A DNA stretch of 33,126 nt from Saprospiraceae bacterium (lineage in GTDB: Bacteria; Bacteroidota; Bacteroidia; Chitinophagales; Saprospiraceae), in assembly GCA_029212405.1 (NCBI GenBank), contig JARGNR010000066.1, forward strand, positions 1-33,126, written 5' to 3'. The notes beneath the pieces are model-generated. The model was not told the origin of the DNA, searched no databases, and worked only from the letters and a program-made list of their open reading frames with translations. Numbering within the stretch: position 1 is the first letter of the stretch; every line of letters begins with the position of its first letter. The position numbers were made by a program, and so were the translations under genes. This document shows, piece by piece, positions 1 to 9,006 of the stretch.

Positions 1-186
1 TTTAATTCCCAAACTTCTTGTTTTTTATGTTAGTCTACTCCTGAATATGCCGATTCCTAATGACAATGGGGATTTTAGGTAGTACTGAATATCCCTAATC
101 TAATTTGGCCCATTACAAGATCAGACTTTCATCACGATGATAGTATCGAAACGAAATTCCATGATATAATTTTCTCAAAATCCAAT

Positions 187-1368
187 CTATATTTTCCTAG
201 CTTTCGCTTTAGAAATGTCCACTTCATCCTCTGGGTTAACATCCGCAGAAATGTAGACGAGTCCTGGCCGTTTACCGACCTCAATTGTCCCTAATTGATC
301 TTCATAACCGAGTGCTTCTGCCCCATTTTTACATGCCCAGTTGACCAATGTATCGAAGGAAACAAATGATTTGTACTTTTTAATGGTCTTCATTTCTTCT
401 AGAATCGATAATTGCCAGTTTGAAGTGAGGCTATCTGTACCAATTGTCATCTTAGCATCTGCATCAATGAACGCTTGATAATTTGGCAATCTATTCTCAA
501 TATAAAGATTGGCATTGGCACACGTTGCCCAATAGGTTCTAAAATTCCAATCGTGTGCTTTGGCAATGTCTTCAGGTGTGGTCATGATATTGTGAACAAA
601 TAATGTTTTCATCATGGCATTGAGGTACTTCATCGCATGATGTATACTGTTTTTACCAGTTGCTTGAAACTTGTCTAATGGAAAACCAAACATTTTATAG
701 AAATCAATAAAACCACCTGTTTTCGTATTGAATAATTCGTCTTCGTGCGGAGTTTCTTGATTATGAATACTTACGGTATCGTACTGGTAATTTTCATTTC
801 GGATATGTTCATACAAGCCTTCACTAACGGTGTAAGGTGCATGTGGCACAAAACACTTTTTATTTCCTCCCTCTTCTGAATGTGCATCGTAAACAGCTTG
901 ATATTGCTCAATTGCTCCTTCCGTCATGGAAGATTGCATGAAATCAAACATCTCTACAAAGGTATAATATTTGATTTTAGAAGTCTTTTTGGTCTCAATA
1001 GTATCTACTTTATTAGAAATGTCTCCAACAGCAACAATGCCTTCCTCATACATTTCTTGATCTGCACGTGCAATGGCATCCAAAATCTCATCCTGAGGAA
1101 AATCTCTATATTTTACTACATTCTCGATAAAAGGCAGTAAACCCGTACCAGTATCAACAAGACCTTTCATGTGAGACAGTTCCAAGTGACAATGGGTATT
1201 AATGAATCCTGGAGTTATCACTCCGTTCAATGATTGAACACTCGAAGCATCATGTTTTTGTATGTCTTCAATGGCAAGGATTTCATCATGCTCACCTACA
1301 ATGACAACATGATTTTTTAATGGTTCACCGGTGAGGGTAAAAATTAAATCGGCAGTAAATTTCTTCAT
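187..1368 (-). CDS. Amidohydrolase of the Atz/Trz deaminase-like family
   Basis: Metal-dependent cytosolic amidohydrolase, probably a deaminase of an aminated purine-like or futalosine-type compound. The substrate cannot be read from sequence. Metal and active-site residues of the subtype are visible in order: NTHCH at 57-61 (His59, His61), HAP at 176-178, IHNQE at 201-205 (His202, Glu205), FVHN at 257-260 (His259) and GTDS at 311-314 (Asp312). The C-terminal GTIEVGKRPGL closes the small composite beta domain typical of the family, and the 393-residue length is normal. The ATG at 1368 is preceded by the barrel-protein gene only 19 bp upstream, so the two are probably co-transcribed. Aminodeoxyfutalosine deaminase is one possibility, but no other futalosine-pathway gene is in the window. 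The superfamily call is firm; the function is inference. Confidence 0.85.
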   Translation of the reverse strand: MKKFTADLIFTLTGEPLKNHVVIVGEHDEILAIEDIQKHDASSVQSLNGVITPGFINTHCHLELSHMKGLVDTGTGLLPFIENVVKYRDFPQDEILDAIARADQEMYEEGIVAVGDISNKVDTIETKKTSKIKYYTFVEMFDFMQSSMTEGAIEQYQAVYDAHSEEGGNKKCFVPHAPYTVSEGLYEHIRNENYQYDTVSIHNQETPHEDELFNTKTGGFIDFYKMFGFPLDKFQATGKNSIHHAMKYLNAMMKTLFVHNIMTTPEDIAKAHDWNFRTYWATCANANLYIENRLPNYQAFIDADAKMTIGTDSLTSNWQLSILEEMKTIKKYKSFVSFDTLVNWACKNGAEALGYEDQLGTIEVGKRPGLVYISADVNPEDEVDISKAKARKI

Positions 1369-1387
1369 TCTAACTTTAAACTAATAA

Positions 1388-2089
1388 CTATTCGTACTCA
1401 TCATAATATCCTCTGGAGAACTTGATCCCTACTTTTATTTCAAGAGCAACATTTCTTACTTCCTGAGGAACAATGGTTATAAATTGACTTTGAGGAAAAG
1501 GGGAAGGAATAGGGTTAGGGTTTTCGATGGTAAGCGTTTCTAATTGCTCATATTGCTTAGACAAATCTGGGTGAACACTCATTTCAACAAATAGAATATT
1601 ATTTTCTCCGTAAGCCATTTCAAAACCGCCTCCAACGGATACTCCATAATTAAATTTCCGAACGTAAACATCACTTACCAAATTGTAAATGCTATTATTT
1701 TGTCCTTCCAAATTTGTAAATAAGGTATACTCAGCTCTCAACCCAAGCATGTAATATCCATTATACTTCTTATCGGTGGTTACCATTCTCTTTCCACCAA
1801 TTTCAGCAACCAGATTATTAAATTTATATGGATTAAATGAATTGAATCCAAATCCTCTTACAGTACTTCCTCTGGTATGATACCCTATTGAAGCATATAA
1901 CTTGTTGAGTTCATCATCATTAGATTCAGCAAATACATCAATGCACGGTGTAAATAAAATGTCCCGTTCATACGAATTCCATTGTTGCATATTTAATCCA
2001 ATTCCGCCTTTAATACCTAAAAAATGTTGCGCAACATTCTCATGAGCAACAAAAGCAATAAATGCAAAAACAATTAGCAATCTTTTCAT
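1388..2089 (-). CDS. Outer-membrane beta-barrel protein (PorT-like)
   Basis: Secreted 233-residue protein with a clear Sec signal peptide (MKRLLIVFAFIAFVAHENVAQ, cut near residue 20-21). The mature start, FLGIKGGIGLN, is typical of PorT/OmpA-like barrels of Bacteroidota. The rest alternates short hydrophobic and glycine/aromatic-rich strands (for example ASIGYHTRG, NYGVSVGGGFEMAYG, LEIKVGIKFSRGYY), consistent with an 8-10-stranded barrel. No catalytic motif is seen. It is the first gene of a probable two-gene unit with the amidohydrolase downstream (19-bp gap). A 131-bp gap separates it from the Fur gene, and I found no good promoter match there. Function is unknown; an envelope structural or transport role is the most that can be said. 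Confidence 0.75.
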   Translation of the reverse strand: MKRLLIVFAFIAFVAHENVAQHFLGIKGGIGLNMQQWNSYERDILFTPCIDVFAESNDDELNKLYASIGYHTRGSTVRGFGFNSFNPYKFNNLVAEIGGKRMVTTDKKYNGYYMLGLRAEYTLFTNLEGQNNSIYNLVSDVYVRKFNYGVSVGGGFEMAYGENNILFVEMSVHPDLSKQYEQLETLTIENPNPIPSPFPQSQFITIVPQEVRNVALEIKVGIKFSRGYYDEYE

Positions 2090-2220
2090 TGTATTCTAAT
2101 TTAAAAGCGAAGATATATAAATTGAAAGTATTGGAATATTATAATGCTTATAAAGGCAAAAAAATATCTATTCCCCATTTGCTACGAATTCAATAGACTA
2201 TAGAATATGGTATAATAGGG

Positions 2221-2634
2221 TCATGAGCATTTCTCACATATTCCATCCACCACAATATTGGTTTTAAGCGCTTTAAATCCATTGGGCATTTCCAGTTTCG
2301 GAATTGGAATTTCATCTACACAAAATGTATTGTCACACTTTGAACAATGAAAGTGCAAATGTTCATCATGGTGCGCATGTGCATCACAATGGTCTGAACA
2401 AGACGCATATCGAGCTACATCCGTTCCATCAAACGCTCGATGAATAATACCCTTTTCTTGAAAAGACTTTAAGGTGCGATATAAGGTAACTCGGTCAACA
2501 TCAGACATTTGCTCTTCAATATCTTGATTCGAAAGTGCGATGTCAGATGATAAAAACAACTGCAATAACTCTTTACGGACAGGCGTAGCTCGTAATTTGT
2601 TTTTCTTTAATAATTCAATTGTCTTTTCTATCAT
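2221..2634 (-). CDS. Fur-family metalloregulator (Fur/Zur/PerR type)
   Basis: DNA-binding repressor of 137 residues, normal for Fur proteins. The winged helix-turn-helix lies at about residues 10-68 (RATPVRKELLQLF, then VDRVTLYRTLKSFQEKGII). The dimerisation domain carries structural zinc motifs Cys97-x2-Cys100 and Cys133-x2-Cys136. The stretch between them and the HTH is rich in extra ligands (Cys79, Cys83 and a His cluster at 86-96, HAHHDEHLHFHC), giving a regulatory metal site. Iron, zinc and peroxide sensing cannot be told apart from sequence; the Cys/His-rich loop leans towards zinc. The start ATG lies one base beyond the stop of the upstream Gfo/Idh/MocA gene, so the two are translationally coupled in one mRNA. 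No Fur-box-like dyad was recognised nearby. Confidence 0.9.
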   Translation of the reverse strand: MIEKTIELLKKNKLRATPVRKELLQLFLSSDIALSNQDIEEQMSDVDRVTLYRTLKSFQEKGIIHRAFDGTDVARYASCSDHCDAHAHHDEHLHFHCSKCDNTFCVDEIPIPKLEMPNGFKALKTNIVVDGICEKCS

Positions 2635-2635
2635 T

Positions 2636-3637
2636 TTATTCTATTAATGATACTTCTCTTCCTAATAAAAAGGATTTTGTCATGGCTACAGCTATTCGCG
2701 TTGCCTCTGTTGCATCCTTTAAATCATATTTAATCTTTGATCCATTCTTCACAGCGTCCACATAATTCTGAATCAAAGGTATATATTCATTTTGTCCTTT
2801 ACCTTTGGACATGTAATATGGTTTTCCATCTTGATTTGACACCAACCCAGCATTCTCCTTAAAACTCGAATAATTGACTTCTCCCAGCGTGCCGACTACT
2901 TTTACTTTAAATCCTTCTCCTTGATGCACCAATCGAGAACTGATAAAATTGACCATGCACCCTTTTTTCAATTTGGCTATGGCTATTGCAGAATCAACAT
3001 CTCCCTGTCTTTGTAAAGAGGGATATTTAAGTGCATTCCCCACAACATAAACCGTTTGATAGTCTTGACCTGTCAACCACTTTACCATGTCAATATCCTG
3101 CAGCATCAAATCCATGAAAATTCCTTTTCTCACCATTTTCCTATTGGGTAAGGCATCCTGAATTTGCATTTTCTCAAAGGTTTGACATTCAATCCGCAAA
3201 ATCTCTCCTAATCTTCCTTCTGAAATTAATTTTTGCATTTGATTCAACTCAGATATAAACCTTCTGGGGAAAGCTACCGTGGTCTTGTAGGAAGGATAAC
3301 TATCCAATAATTTAACGATCTTAGTACAGTCCTCAACATTACATGCGAGCGGATGATCAATGAAAATGTTGGAGCCTGATTTGAGTGCATCATCAACGTG
3401 AGCAAAATGTATATCTCCTTCCGAACAAATACAAATAATATCAATTTGGTGTAATTCCAACAATTGAGTGTGATTAGAGAAAACGTGTTTCAATCCCATC
3501 TTCCTCATGGCAAAATCCCTACCAATTGGATCGTCTGTCGCCACTCCTATAACCTCTGTATTTTTTATCTTGAAGTGTAGTGCCTCTGCAATTTTTTTAC
3601 CGTTTTCACCCCAACCAATAATTCCTGCTCTAATCAA
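2636..3637 (-). CDS. Gfo/Idh/MocA-family protein with altered catalytic residues
   Basis: The 333-residue protein has an N-terminal Rossmann fold (GIIGWGENGKK at 5-15) and the family's C-terminal alpha/beta domain. Relatives are NAD(P)-dependent sugar or inositol dehydrogenases using a Lys in an EKP motif and a His in a D-x3-H-x2-D motif. Here the first reads DHP (94-96) and the second D176-LML-Q180-DID, so both Lys and His appear replaced while the fold motifs remain. It may be a cofactor-binding sensor or an enzyme of changed chemistry. The start is TTG at 3637: an in-frame stop lies just upstream, the next Met is residue 44 inside the Rossmann fold, and an AAAGG-like ribosome site lies about 10 bases before. 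It follows lipA by 20 bp and abuts the Fur gene. Confidence 0.85.
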   Translation of the reverse strand: MIRAGIIGWGENGKKIAEALHFKIKNTEVIGVATDDPIGRDFAMRKMGLKHVFSNHTQLLELHQIDIICICSEGDIHFAHVDDALKSGSNIFIDHPLACNVEDCTKIVKLLDSYPSYKTTVAFPRRFISELNQMQKLISEGRLGEILRIECQTFEKMQIQDALPNRKMVRKGIFMDLMLQDIDMVKWLTGQDYQTVYVVGNALKYPSLQRQGDVDSAIAIAKLKKGCMVNFISSRLVHQGEGFKVKVVGTLGEVNYSSFKENAGLVSNQDGKPYYMSKGKGQNEYIPLIQNYVDAVKNGSKIKYDLKDATEATRIAVAMTKSFLLGREVSLIE

Positions 3638-3657
3638 AATCTTATGCCTTTATATCA

Positions 3658-4533
3658 TTATAAATGACGCTCTGCATGGTAGCTACTTCTTACCAGAGGT
3701 CCACTCTCAACAAAATCAAATCCTTTTTGCATTCCTACCTCTTTGTATTCAGCAAATTTATCCGGATGAACAAAAGAATCCACCGCTAAATGCATTTTTG
3801 TAGGTTGCAAATACTGTCCAATGGTCAATACATCACAACCGTTTTCGACCAAGTCGTCCATGATCTTGTACACCTCTTCATCCGTTTCTCCTAAGCCGAC
3901 CATAAAGCCAGTCTTGGTTCTTTTACCGTAGTCCTTTATTCGCTTTATTTGTTCCAGACTTCTTGCATACTTCGCCTGCGGTCGTACTTTTCTATACAAT
4001 CGCTCTACCGTCTCCATATTGTGAGAAACAACTTCTTGTCCTCCAGATATCATTCTTTCCAATGCTTCCCAATTGGCCTTGGTGTCTGGAATCAACGTTT
4101 CTATGGTCGTATTAGGAGACATCTCTTTGATGGAGACAACGGTCTGATACCAAATCTCAGCTCCTCTGTCTTTTAATTCATCCCTATTTACTGAAGTGAT
4201 TACAGCATGCTTGACCTCCATTAATTTTATTGCTTCAGCCACCCGTCTTGGTTCATCTTCATCGTATTCTGGTGGTCTACCCGTTTTAACAGCGCAAAAA
4301 GAGCATCCTCTGGTACACACATTTCCTAAAATCATAAATGTAGCTGTACCAGCCCCCCAGCACTCTCCCATGTTGGGACAATTACCACTTTGACAAATCG
4401 TGTGCAAACTGTATTCATCGACCAACCTTCTGACTCGCTTATAATCTTCGCCAATAGGCAACTTTACGCGCAACCAATCCGGTTTTTTAGATCTTGATAT
4501 CGTTTCTTTATTAACTACAGGAAGTTCTAACAT
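3658..4533 (-). CDS. lipA: Lipoyl synthase
   Basis: Radical-SAM enzyme that inserts two sulfurs into octanoyl groups on E2 and GcvH proteins, the last step of lipoate assembly. The auxiliary cluster motif [12 protein letters not shown] and the radical-SAM motif CTRGCSFC are both intact, followed by AVKTGRP. The C-terminal RSSYHAE carries the conserved Ser that ligates the auxiliary cluster. The first in-frame start is a TTG at 4551, but family members of this phylum begin with a Met-x-Glu-Leu-Pro segment shortly before [10 protein letters not shown], so the ATG at 4533 is chosen (291 residues). It lies between a secreted protein gene and the Gfo/Idh/MocA gene in a minus-strand cluster. The product would serve the lipoyl-dependent partners of the E1 enzyme encoded at 19.9 kb. 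Confidence 0.97.
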   Translation of the reverse strand: MLELPVVNKETISRSKKPDWLRVKLPIGEDYKRVRRLVDEYSLHTICQSGNCPNMGECWGAGTATFMILGNVCTRGCSFCAVKTGRPPEYDEDEPRRVAEAIKLMEVKHAVITSVNRDELKDRGAEIWYQTVVSIKEMSPNTTIETLIPDTKANWEALERMISGGQEVVSHNMETVERLYRKVRPQAKYARSLEQIKRIKDYGKRTKTGFMVGLGETDEEVYKIMDDLVENGCDVLTIGQYLQPTKMHLAVDSFVHPDKFAEYKEVGMQKGFDFVESGPLVRSSYHAERHL

Positions 4534-4584
4534 CCATTTTTGTTTTATCAAATTAAACTAAGAAGGTGCAAAGATACGCATTGT

Positions 4585-5394
4585 CTAATTGCTTCTCTTG
4601 CCTAGCAAAAACTTTATATAGAAATTGAAAAAATAAGGCTTATTACTGATTTCTTCTGTTTCTATCATGATGGGTAATTTTTTCGAATATACATCCACCA
4701 TCATTCCTAATTCTAGCGCTTTTACATACTTATCAAATGCCCCCATTGAAAAAAACAAACCCAATTGAGCCTGAATTCCAGGAACAACAGTCAATTCTCC
4801 AAATCCAGTGAAGTAACCTGCTCCACCAAACACGTCATTGTAGGTCGTAAATTTCTCTGCATTTTCAGGAGTGTAGCGCTCTGTCCTCAACACTCGATCC
4901 GTCACTCCCCCATTTTCAACCGAATACAACAATTCCAGATAATAGGGTTTCAGAATTGCAATGGATGGACCCACTTGATAATCGTATCCTATTGCTATTC
5001 CTTTTCGTTTTGCCTTCTCACTTAAAAATCGCTTGGATCCAAGTCCTCCTCTCAAATTAATCACAGAATTCTGTTTCCCAAATGCAAACGACTTACTTCT
5101 TTCTGGAAAAGAAAACGACAAATTTCTGTTTTGTCTGCTTTCCCTCGGATCCTTTAAGTATCCTAAACTAATGTGGAAATAATTGGTTTTATAATAAGTT
5201 TTTATTTCACCAAAGTTCATCCCTATCAATCCCCCATGTGTATGCAATCTTGCTTCAAAGGCTCTTTCTTTACGGTACACAATTCCCTTCCAATCAAACT
5301 GAGTTGCCTTGGGCTGAAACGTCTTTTGTGCTTGCAATTCTAATCCAACAGCAATAAACACAAGGAATAACAAGTATCGAATGACTAACTTCAT
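4585..5394 (-). CDS. Secreted beta-rich protein, probably outer membrane, unknown function
   Basis: A longer reading frame starts at 5427, but the signal peptide MKLVIRYLLFLVFIAVGLELQAQ begins at the ATG at 5394, which I take as the start (269 residues, cut after QAQ). The mature protein has many short aromatic-rich beta segments (GGLIGMNFGEIKTYYKT, YFHISLGYLKDPRE, GIAIGYDYQVGPS, PYFFNFYIKFLLG), as in Bacteroidota barrel proteins, and no enzyme motif. It ends 51 bp before the lipA start and is probably the first gene of the lipA - gfo - fur cluster. I do not recognise a named family. Confidence 0.7.
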   Translation of the reverse strand: MKLVIRYLLFLVFIAVGLELQAQKTFQPKATQFDWKGIVYRKERAFEARLHTHGGLIGMNFGEIKTYYKTNYFHISLGYLKDPRESRQNRNLSFSFPERSKSFAFGKQNSVINLRGGLGSKRFLSEKAKRKGIAIGYDYQVGPSIAILKPYYLELLYSVENGGVTDRVLRTERYTPENAEKFTTYNDVFGGAGYFTGFGELTVVPGIQAQLGLFFSMGAFDKYVKALELGMMVDVYSKKLPIMIETEEISNKPYFFNFYIKFLLGKRSN

Positions 5395-5491
5395 AATGTA
5401 AGTATACAAAACGCAATTGTAATACAAAAAATCAAGGGAGACAGTTCATAATAATTACGACTTAAAAACATTAAAACGCCAAATCAGTGGA

Positions 5492-5519
5492 TTGCGTTAT
5501 ATATAAGTCCATCCTTTTG
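5492..5519 (+). promoter_or_regulatory. Possible truA-operon promoter
   Basis: TTG at 5492-5494, 17 bases, then TCCTTTTG at 5512-5519, one mismatch from the Bacteroidota -7 consensus TAnnTTTG. It is the only candidate I found in the divergent gap before truA. The spacing is slightly short and the match imperfect, so this is tentative. Confidence 0.25.
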
Positions 5520-5540
5520 TAAAAAAGAATAAGAATAATC

Positions 5541-5633
5541 ATGGCGCAAACATCCTTTTCTCGTGACAAATACGATAATTTCCATATGTTTGGATTTCAT
5601 AAATTACCTGCATGCGATACTTTGTTCGAATAA
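5541..5633 (+). CDS. Possible 30-codon leader ORF overlapping truA
   Basis: ATG at 5541, 30 codons, TAA at 5631-5633, overlapping the first 22 bases of truA in another frame. The peptide starts MAQTSFSRDKYDNF and ends CDTLFE. It sits just downstream of the only plausible promoter and could couple translation into truA, but ORFs this short arise by chance often. No homologue is recognised. Confidence 0.2.
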   Translation: MAQTSFSRDKYDNFHMFGFHKLPACDTLFE

Positions 5634-6388
5634 AATACAACGGCACTCATTTTCACGGTTGGCAAAGTCAAAAAAATACTCCCGATACGGTTCAAGGAAA
5701 AATTGAAGATGCCTTAGCGATATTCCTTCCAGAAAAACCTGAAATTGTTGGTTGTGGTAGAACAGATAGTGGTGTACATGCTTCGGACTACTTTTTTCAT
5801 TTTGACACAGAACACAAGGACCCTGCACTGATCCAATATAAGCTAAATAGCATATTACCTAACACAATTGCTGTGGAGCACATCATTAAAGTTCATGATG
5901 ATGCACACACTCGATTTGACGCCTCACTGCGAGCGTATGAATACCATTTATTGGAAAGACGAGATCCGTTCAGAGAGTTCACCTCTTATTTTCTGCCCAC
6001 CCTAAACAGGCTTGATTTTGATGATTTTCAAAAAGCGGCAGCATTGATTACGAAGTACGAGGACTTTGAAGCTTTTTGTAAGAATGGCTCCGATGAAAAA
6101 ACAAAAAAATGTACCATTTATAAAAGTCAATGGCGACAAACAGAAAATGGTTTAGTGTATGAAATTGAAGCCAATCGATTCCTGAGAGGAATGATCCGAT
6201 TGATTGTAGGCATGTGCATAAACGTTGCTCGCGGACAAATCACCTTGGATCAGGTAGAACATGCACTGGAAACTAAATCTCGTTTAGTCAAAGATTGGAG
6301 TGTACCTGCCAGAGGACTTTTTCTTTGTCACATCAACTACGATTATATTCAAGATAACATTTATGTACCTATTACTTCATCTCAATAG
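5612..6388 (+). CDS. truA: tRNA pseudouridine(38-40) synthase TruA
   Basis: Isomerises uridines 38-40 in the anticodon arm of tRNAs. Family landmarks are present: an N-terminal RYFVRIKYNGTHFHGWQ (conserved YDGt-F-GWQ type strand), then GRTDSGVHA at 49-57 with the catalytic Asp52, RFDA in the middle, and RFLRGMIRLIVG near the C-terminus, the conserved FLxxMVRxivG helix. The length of 258 residues is normal. The ATG at 5612 matches the family N-terminus. It heads a compact plus-strand group: mqo follows after 24 bp and the nitrilase after one more base. Confidence 0.96.
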   Translation: MRYFVRIKYNGTHFHGWQSQKNTPDTVQGKIEDALAIFLPEKPEIVGCGRTDSGVHASDYFFHFDTEHKDPALIQYKLNSILPNTIAVEHIIKVHDDAHTRFDASLRAYEYHLLERRDPFREFTSYFLPTLNRLDFDDFQKAAALITKYEDFEAFCKNGSDEKTKKCTIYKSQWRQTENGLVYEIEANRFLRGMIRLIVGMCINVARGQITLDQVEHALETKSRLVKDWSVPARGLFLCHINYDYIQDNIYVPITSSQ

Positions 6389-6412
6389 AATCAATTCACA
6401 AAACGCTCAACC

Positions 6413-7918
6413 ATGAAAAAAATACCATCAACCATCACGTTAATTGGCGCTGGAATAATGAGTGCGACGCTGGGTGTATTAATTAAGAAACTAATGCCAT
6501 CGGCAAAGATTGATATTTATGAACGACTGGATCGGATCGGTGCCGAAAGCTCTGATGCATGGAACAATGCTGGCACGGGTCATTCCGCATTTTGTGAATT
6601 AAATTACACACCAGAAATGTCTGACGGCTCACTTAATATTGACAAAGCCTTAAAGATTGGGCATTGGTTTGAAGTTTCAAAACAGCTGTGGGCACATCTT
6701 GCTGAAACGGGGAAAATTGATACCACCATTCCATTTATCAACGACATTGATCATATGAGTTTTGTGTGGGGCGAGGATAATGTAAATTTTCTCAAAAAAA
6801 GGTATGGCTCAATGACTCCCTATGCTTTATTTGAAGACATGATTTATTCAGAAGATTTGGCCCAGATCGAAGAATGGATTCCATTGATGATGGAAGGAAG
6901 AGAAGTGAGAGAGCCCTTAGCAGTAACCAAAATGGACATTGGTACGGATGTTAACTTTGGAGCCATTACACGAGGTATGATTCAATATTTACAGTCGTGT
7001 GATGGAGTGGAAGTACATCTCGCGCATGAAATTCAGGATCTAACTCAGACAAAGGAAGGACCGTGGGAAATTGATATTAAGGACCTGGATCAAAAAAGAA
7101 GTTTTAGTGTAAAAAGTGATTTTGTATTTATTGGTGCCGGAGGTGGTTCACTTATACTTTTAGCAAAATCTGACATCCCAGAAGGAAGGGGTTTTGGTGG
7201 CTTTCCAGTGAGTGGTCAATGGCTGCGATGTGACAATCCTGACATCATTGCCAAACATGAAGCAAAAGTATACGGTAAGGCCTCTACAGGTTCACCACCC
7301 ATGTCTGTCCCACATTTGGACACTCGAATGATGGATGGCAAAAAAGCCTTACTCTTTGGACCGTATGCTGGATTTTCTACTAAATTCTTGAAAAATGGAT
7401 CCTATTTTGATCTTCCACTTTCTTTAGAAGTACATAACATCTGGCCCATGCTTTCTGCTGGATATAAAAATCTTGATCTCACTAAATATTTAGTAGAACA
7501 AGTATTTCAGTCCATGGATGAACGATTGGATTTCTTAAAATTGTACTACCCGGAAGCGAAAGATGAAGACTGGGAACTCGCCGTGGCAGGTCAGCGTGTT
7601 CAAATTATTAAAAATGACGATAAAAAAGGAGGCGTTCTGAAATTTGGGACCGAAGTAGTTAAATGTGCGGATGGTTCACTTGCAGCCTTATTGGGTGCAT
7701 CTCCAGGAGCTTCTACTTCCACCTCCATTATGATTGATGTACTGAACGAATGTTTCCCAGATCAAATGCAAACCACAGAGTGGAAATTAAAGATGAAAGA
7801 AATGATTCCTACCTATGGAAAATCTTTGGTTACAGACGGAGACTTGATGCATAAAACCAGAGATCGGACCACTCAAATTCTCAAATTGGAAGATCATTCA
7901 AAGACGAACAATTTATAA
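6413..7918 (+). CDS. mqo: Malate:quinone oxidoreductase
   Basis: FAD-dependent membrane-associated enzyme oxidising malate to oxaloacetate and passing electrons to the quinone pool, in place of or beside NAD-malate dehydrogenase. The dinucleotide-binding motif GAGIMSATLG lies at 12-21, followed by an acidic strand end (IDIYERLDRIG). Family signatures include SSDAWNNAGTGHSAFCELNYTP (in two parts), FIGAGGGSLILL, FGGFPVSGQWLRC and a C-terminal GASPGASTS. The 501 residues match the family's 490-500. It follows truA by 24 bp and its stop is one base before the nitrilase ATG, so the three genes are probably one transcript, although their functions are not related in an obvious way. Confidence 0.96.
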   Translation: MKKIPSTITLIGAGIMSATLGVLIKKLMPSAKIDIYERLDRIGAESSDAWNNAGTGHSAFCELNYTPEMSDGSLNIDKALKIGHWFEVSKQLWAHLAETGKIDTTIPFINDIDHMSFVWGEDNVNFLKKRYGSMTPYALFEDMIYSEDLAQIEEWIPLMMEGREVREPLAVTKMDIGTDVNFGAITRGMIQYLQSCDGVEVHLAHEIQDLTQTKEGPWEIDIKDLDQKRSFSVKSDFVFIGAGGGSLILLAKSDIPEGRGFGGFPVSGQWLRCDNPDIIAKHEAKVYGKASTGSPPMSVPHLDTRMMDGKKALLFGPYAGFSTKFLKNGSYFDLPLSLEVHNIWPMLSAGYKNLDLTKYLVEQVFQSMDERLDFLKLYYPEAKDEDWELAVAGQRVQIIKNDDKKGGVLKFGTEVVKCADGSLAALLGASPGASTSTSIMIDVLNECFPDQMQTTEWKLKMKEMIPTYGKSLVTDGDLMHKTRDRTTQILKLEDHSKTNNL

Positions 7919-7919
7919 A

Positions 7920-8843
7920 ATGACTGTAAAAGTATGCCTTGTCCAGGATAGTCCTATCTTTTTCAATGCGAAAGAGACCTTGATCAAAATGGAAAAAATC
8001 ATTGTCCAAAATGCAAAAAAAAGGTGTGATTTGATTGTGTTTCCAGAATCCTATATTCCAGGTTATCCAAGAGGATTTTCATTTGGAGCTGTAGTAGGAA
8101 GCCGAACGGAAGAAGGAAGAAAGCTCTATACAGAATTTCATGCCAACAGTATATCCCTTGATGGGGCAGAAATGAACCATTTAATACAACTCTCCAAAAC
8201 AAACAACGTCTATTTATGCATTGGCTTCACTGAAAGACAAGATCAGAATGGAAGCCTGTTTTGCAGTACTGCTTATATATCCCCCACAGATGGATTGATG
8301 GGAATCCACAGAAAAATCAAACCTACGGGAACAGAAAGATTATTTTGGGCAGAAGCAGGCGGAGAATCACTCGTAACTTTTGATACAAAAATAGGAAAAC
8401 TGGGAGGATTAACTTGTTGGGAAAACTACATGCCCCTCGCACGAATGGCAATGTATAAAATGGGTGTGGAGGTTTACATTGCACCTACAGCAGATTCTCG
8501 AGATGGATGGATTCAAACGATGCGCCATATTGCTATGGAAGGAAGATGTTTTGTCTTGGGGTGCAATCAATTTTTTACCAAGTCCATGTATCCACCACAT
8601 TTACGACATATGGTACAGCATGAGCAAGAAAAATTCTGTAGAGGAGGGAGTGTGATTGTCTCTCCATTAGGTGATATTATTGCTGGGCCTTTGTATGATA
8701 CAGCAGGGGTATTAATTGCAGAATTAAACATGGATAGGATTCAGGAAAGCAAATTGGATTTTGATGTCGTAGGCCATTATGCTAGAAACGATATTTTTCA
8801 GATTGACATCAAAAACCAACCTAAAATTTATCGGGAAAAGTAA
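7920..8843 (+). CDS. Nitrilase (carbon-nitrogen hydrolase, branch 1)
   Basis: Hydrolyses nitriles to the acid and ammonia, or acts on a related C-N compound, through a Glu-Lys-Cys triad: Glu43 in FPESYIPGYPRG, Lys132 in HRKIKPT and Cys166 in GGLTCWENYMPL. The fingerprint PGYPRGFSFG, the TCWEN nucleophile loop, APTADSRDGW and GGSVIVSPLG are those of true nitrilases of the plant NIT / bacterial aliphatic type rather than amidases or Nit1/Nit2 housekeeping omega-amidases. Length (307) is slightly short at the C-terminus compared with plant enzymes (about 340). The ATG directly follows the mqo stop, indicating co-translation. Natural substrate is unknown: cyanide-type, indole-acetonitrile-like and beta-cyanoalanine substrates are all known for the branch. 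Confidence 0.9.
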   Translation: MTVKVCLVQDSPIFFNAKETLIKMEKIIVQNAKKRCDLIVFPESYIPGYPRGFSFGAVVGSRTEEGRKLYTEFHANSISLDGAEMNHLIQLSKTNNVYLCIGFTERQDQNGSLFCSTAYISPTDGLMGIHRKIKPTGTERLFWAEAGGESLVTFDTKIGKLGGLTCWENYMPLARMAMYKMGVEVYIAPTADSRDGWIQTMRHIAMEGRCFVLGCNQFFTKSMYPPHLRHMVQHEQEKFCRGGSVIVSPLGDIIAGPLYDTAGVLIAELNMDRIQESKLDFDVVGHYARNDIFQIDIKNQPKIYREK

Positions 8844-9006
8844 TTATAGAATACAATTCAATGTTTGATTCTCCGTTTATTCTTTGTTCTTTCAAACCAC
8901 TATTTCTTAACCATGATTTTCAAAAAGAGCGAATAAGAACTGTGTAGCGTTATTTACTACATAGTATATTATTTTAGTTTCTTTTAAATCCAATTTATTC
9001 AACATC

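Noticed and set aside
880-1140. Open frame opposite the amidohydrolase gene
   Set aside because: It is antisense to a well-supported enzyme with all catalytic motifs and has no recognisable domain.
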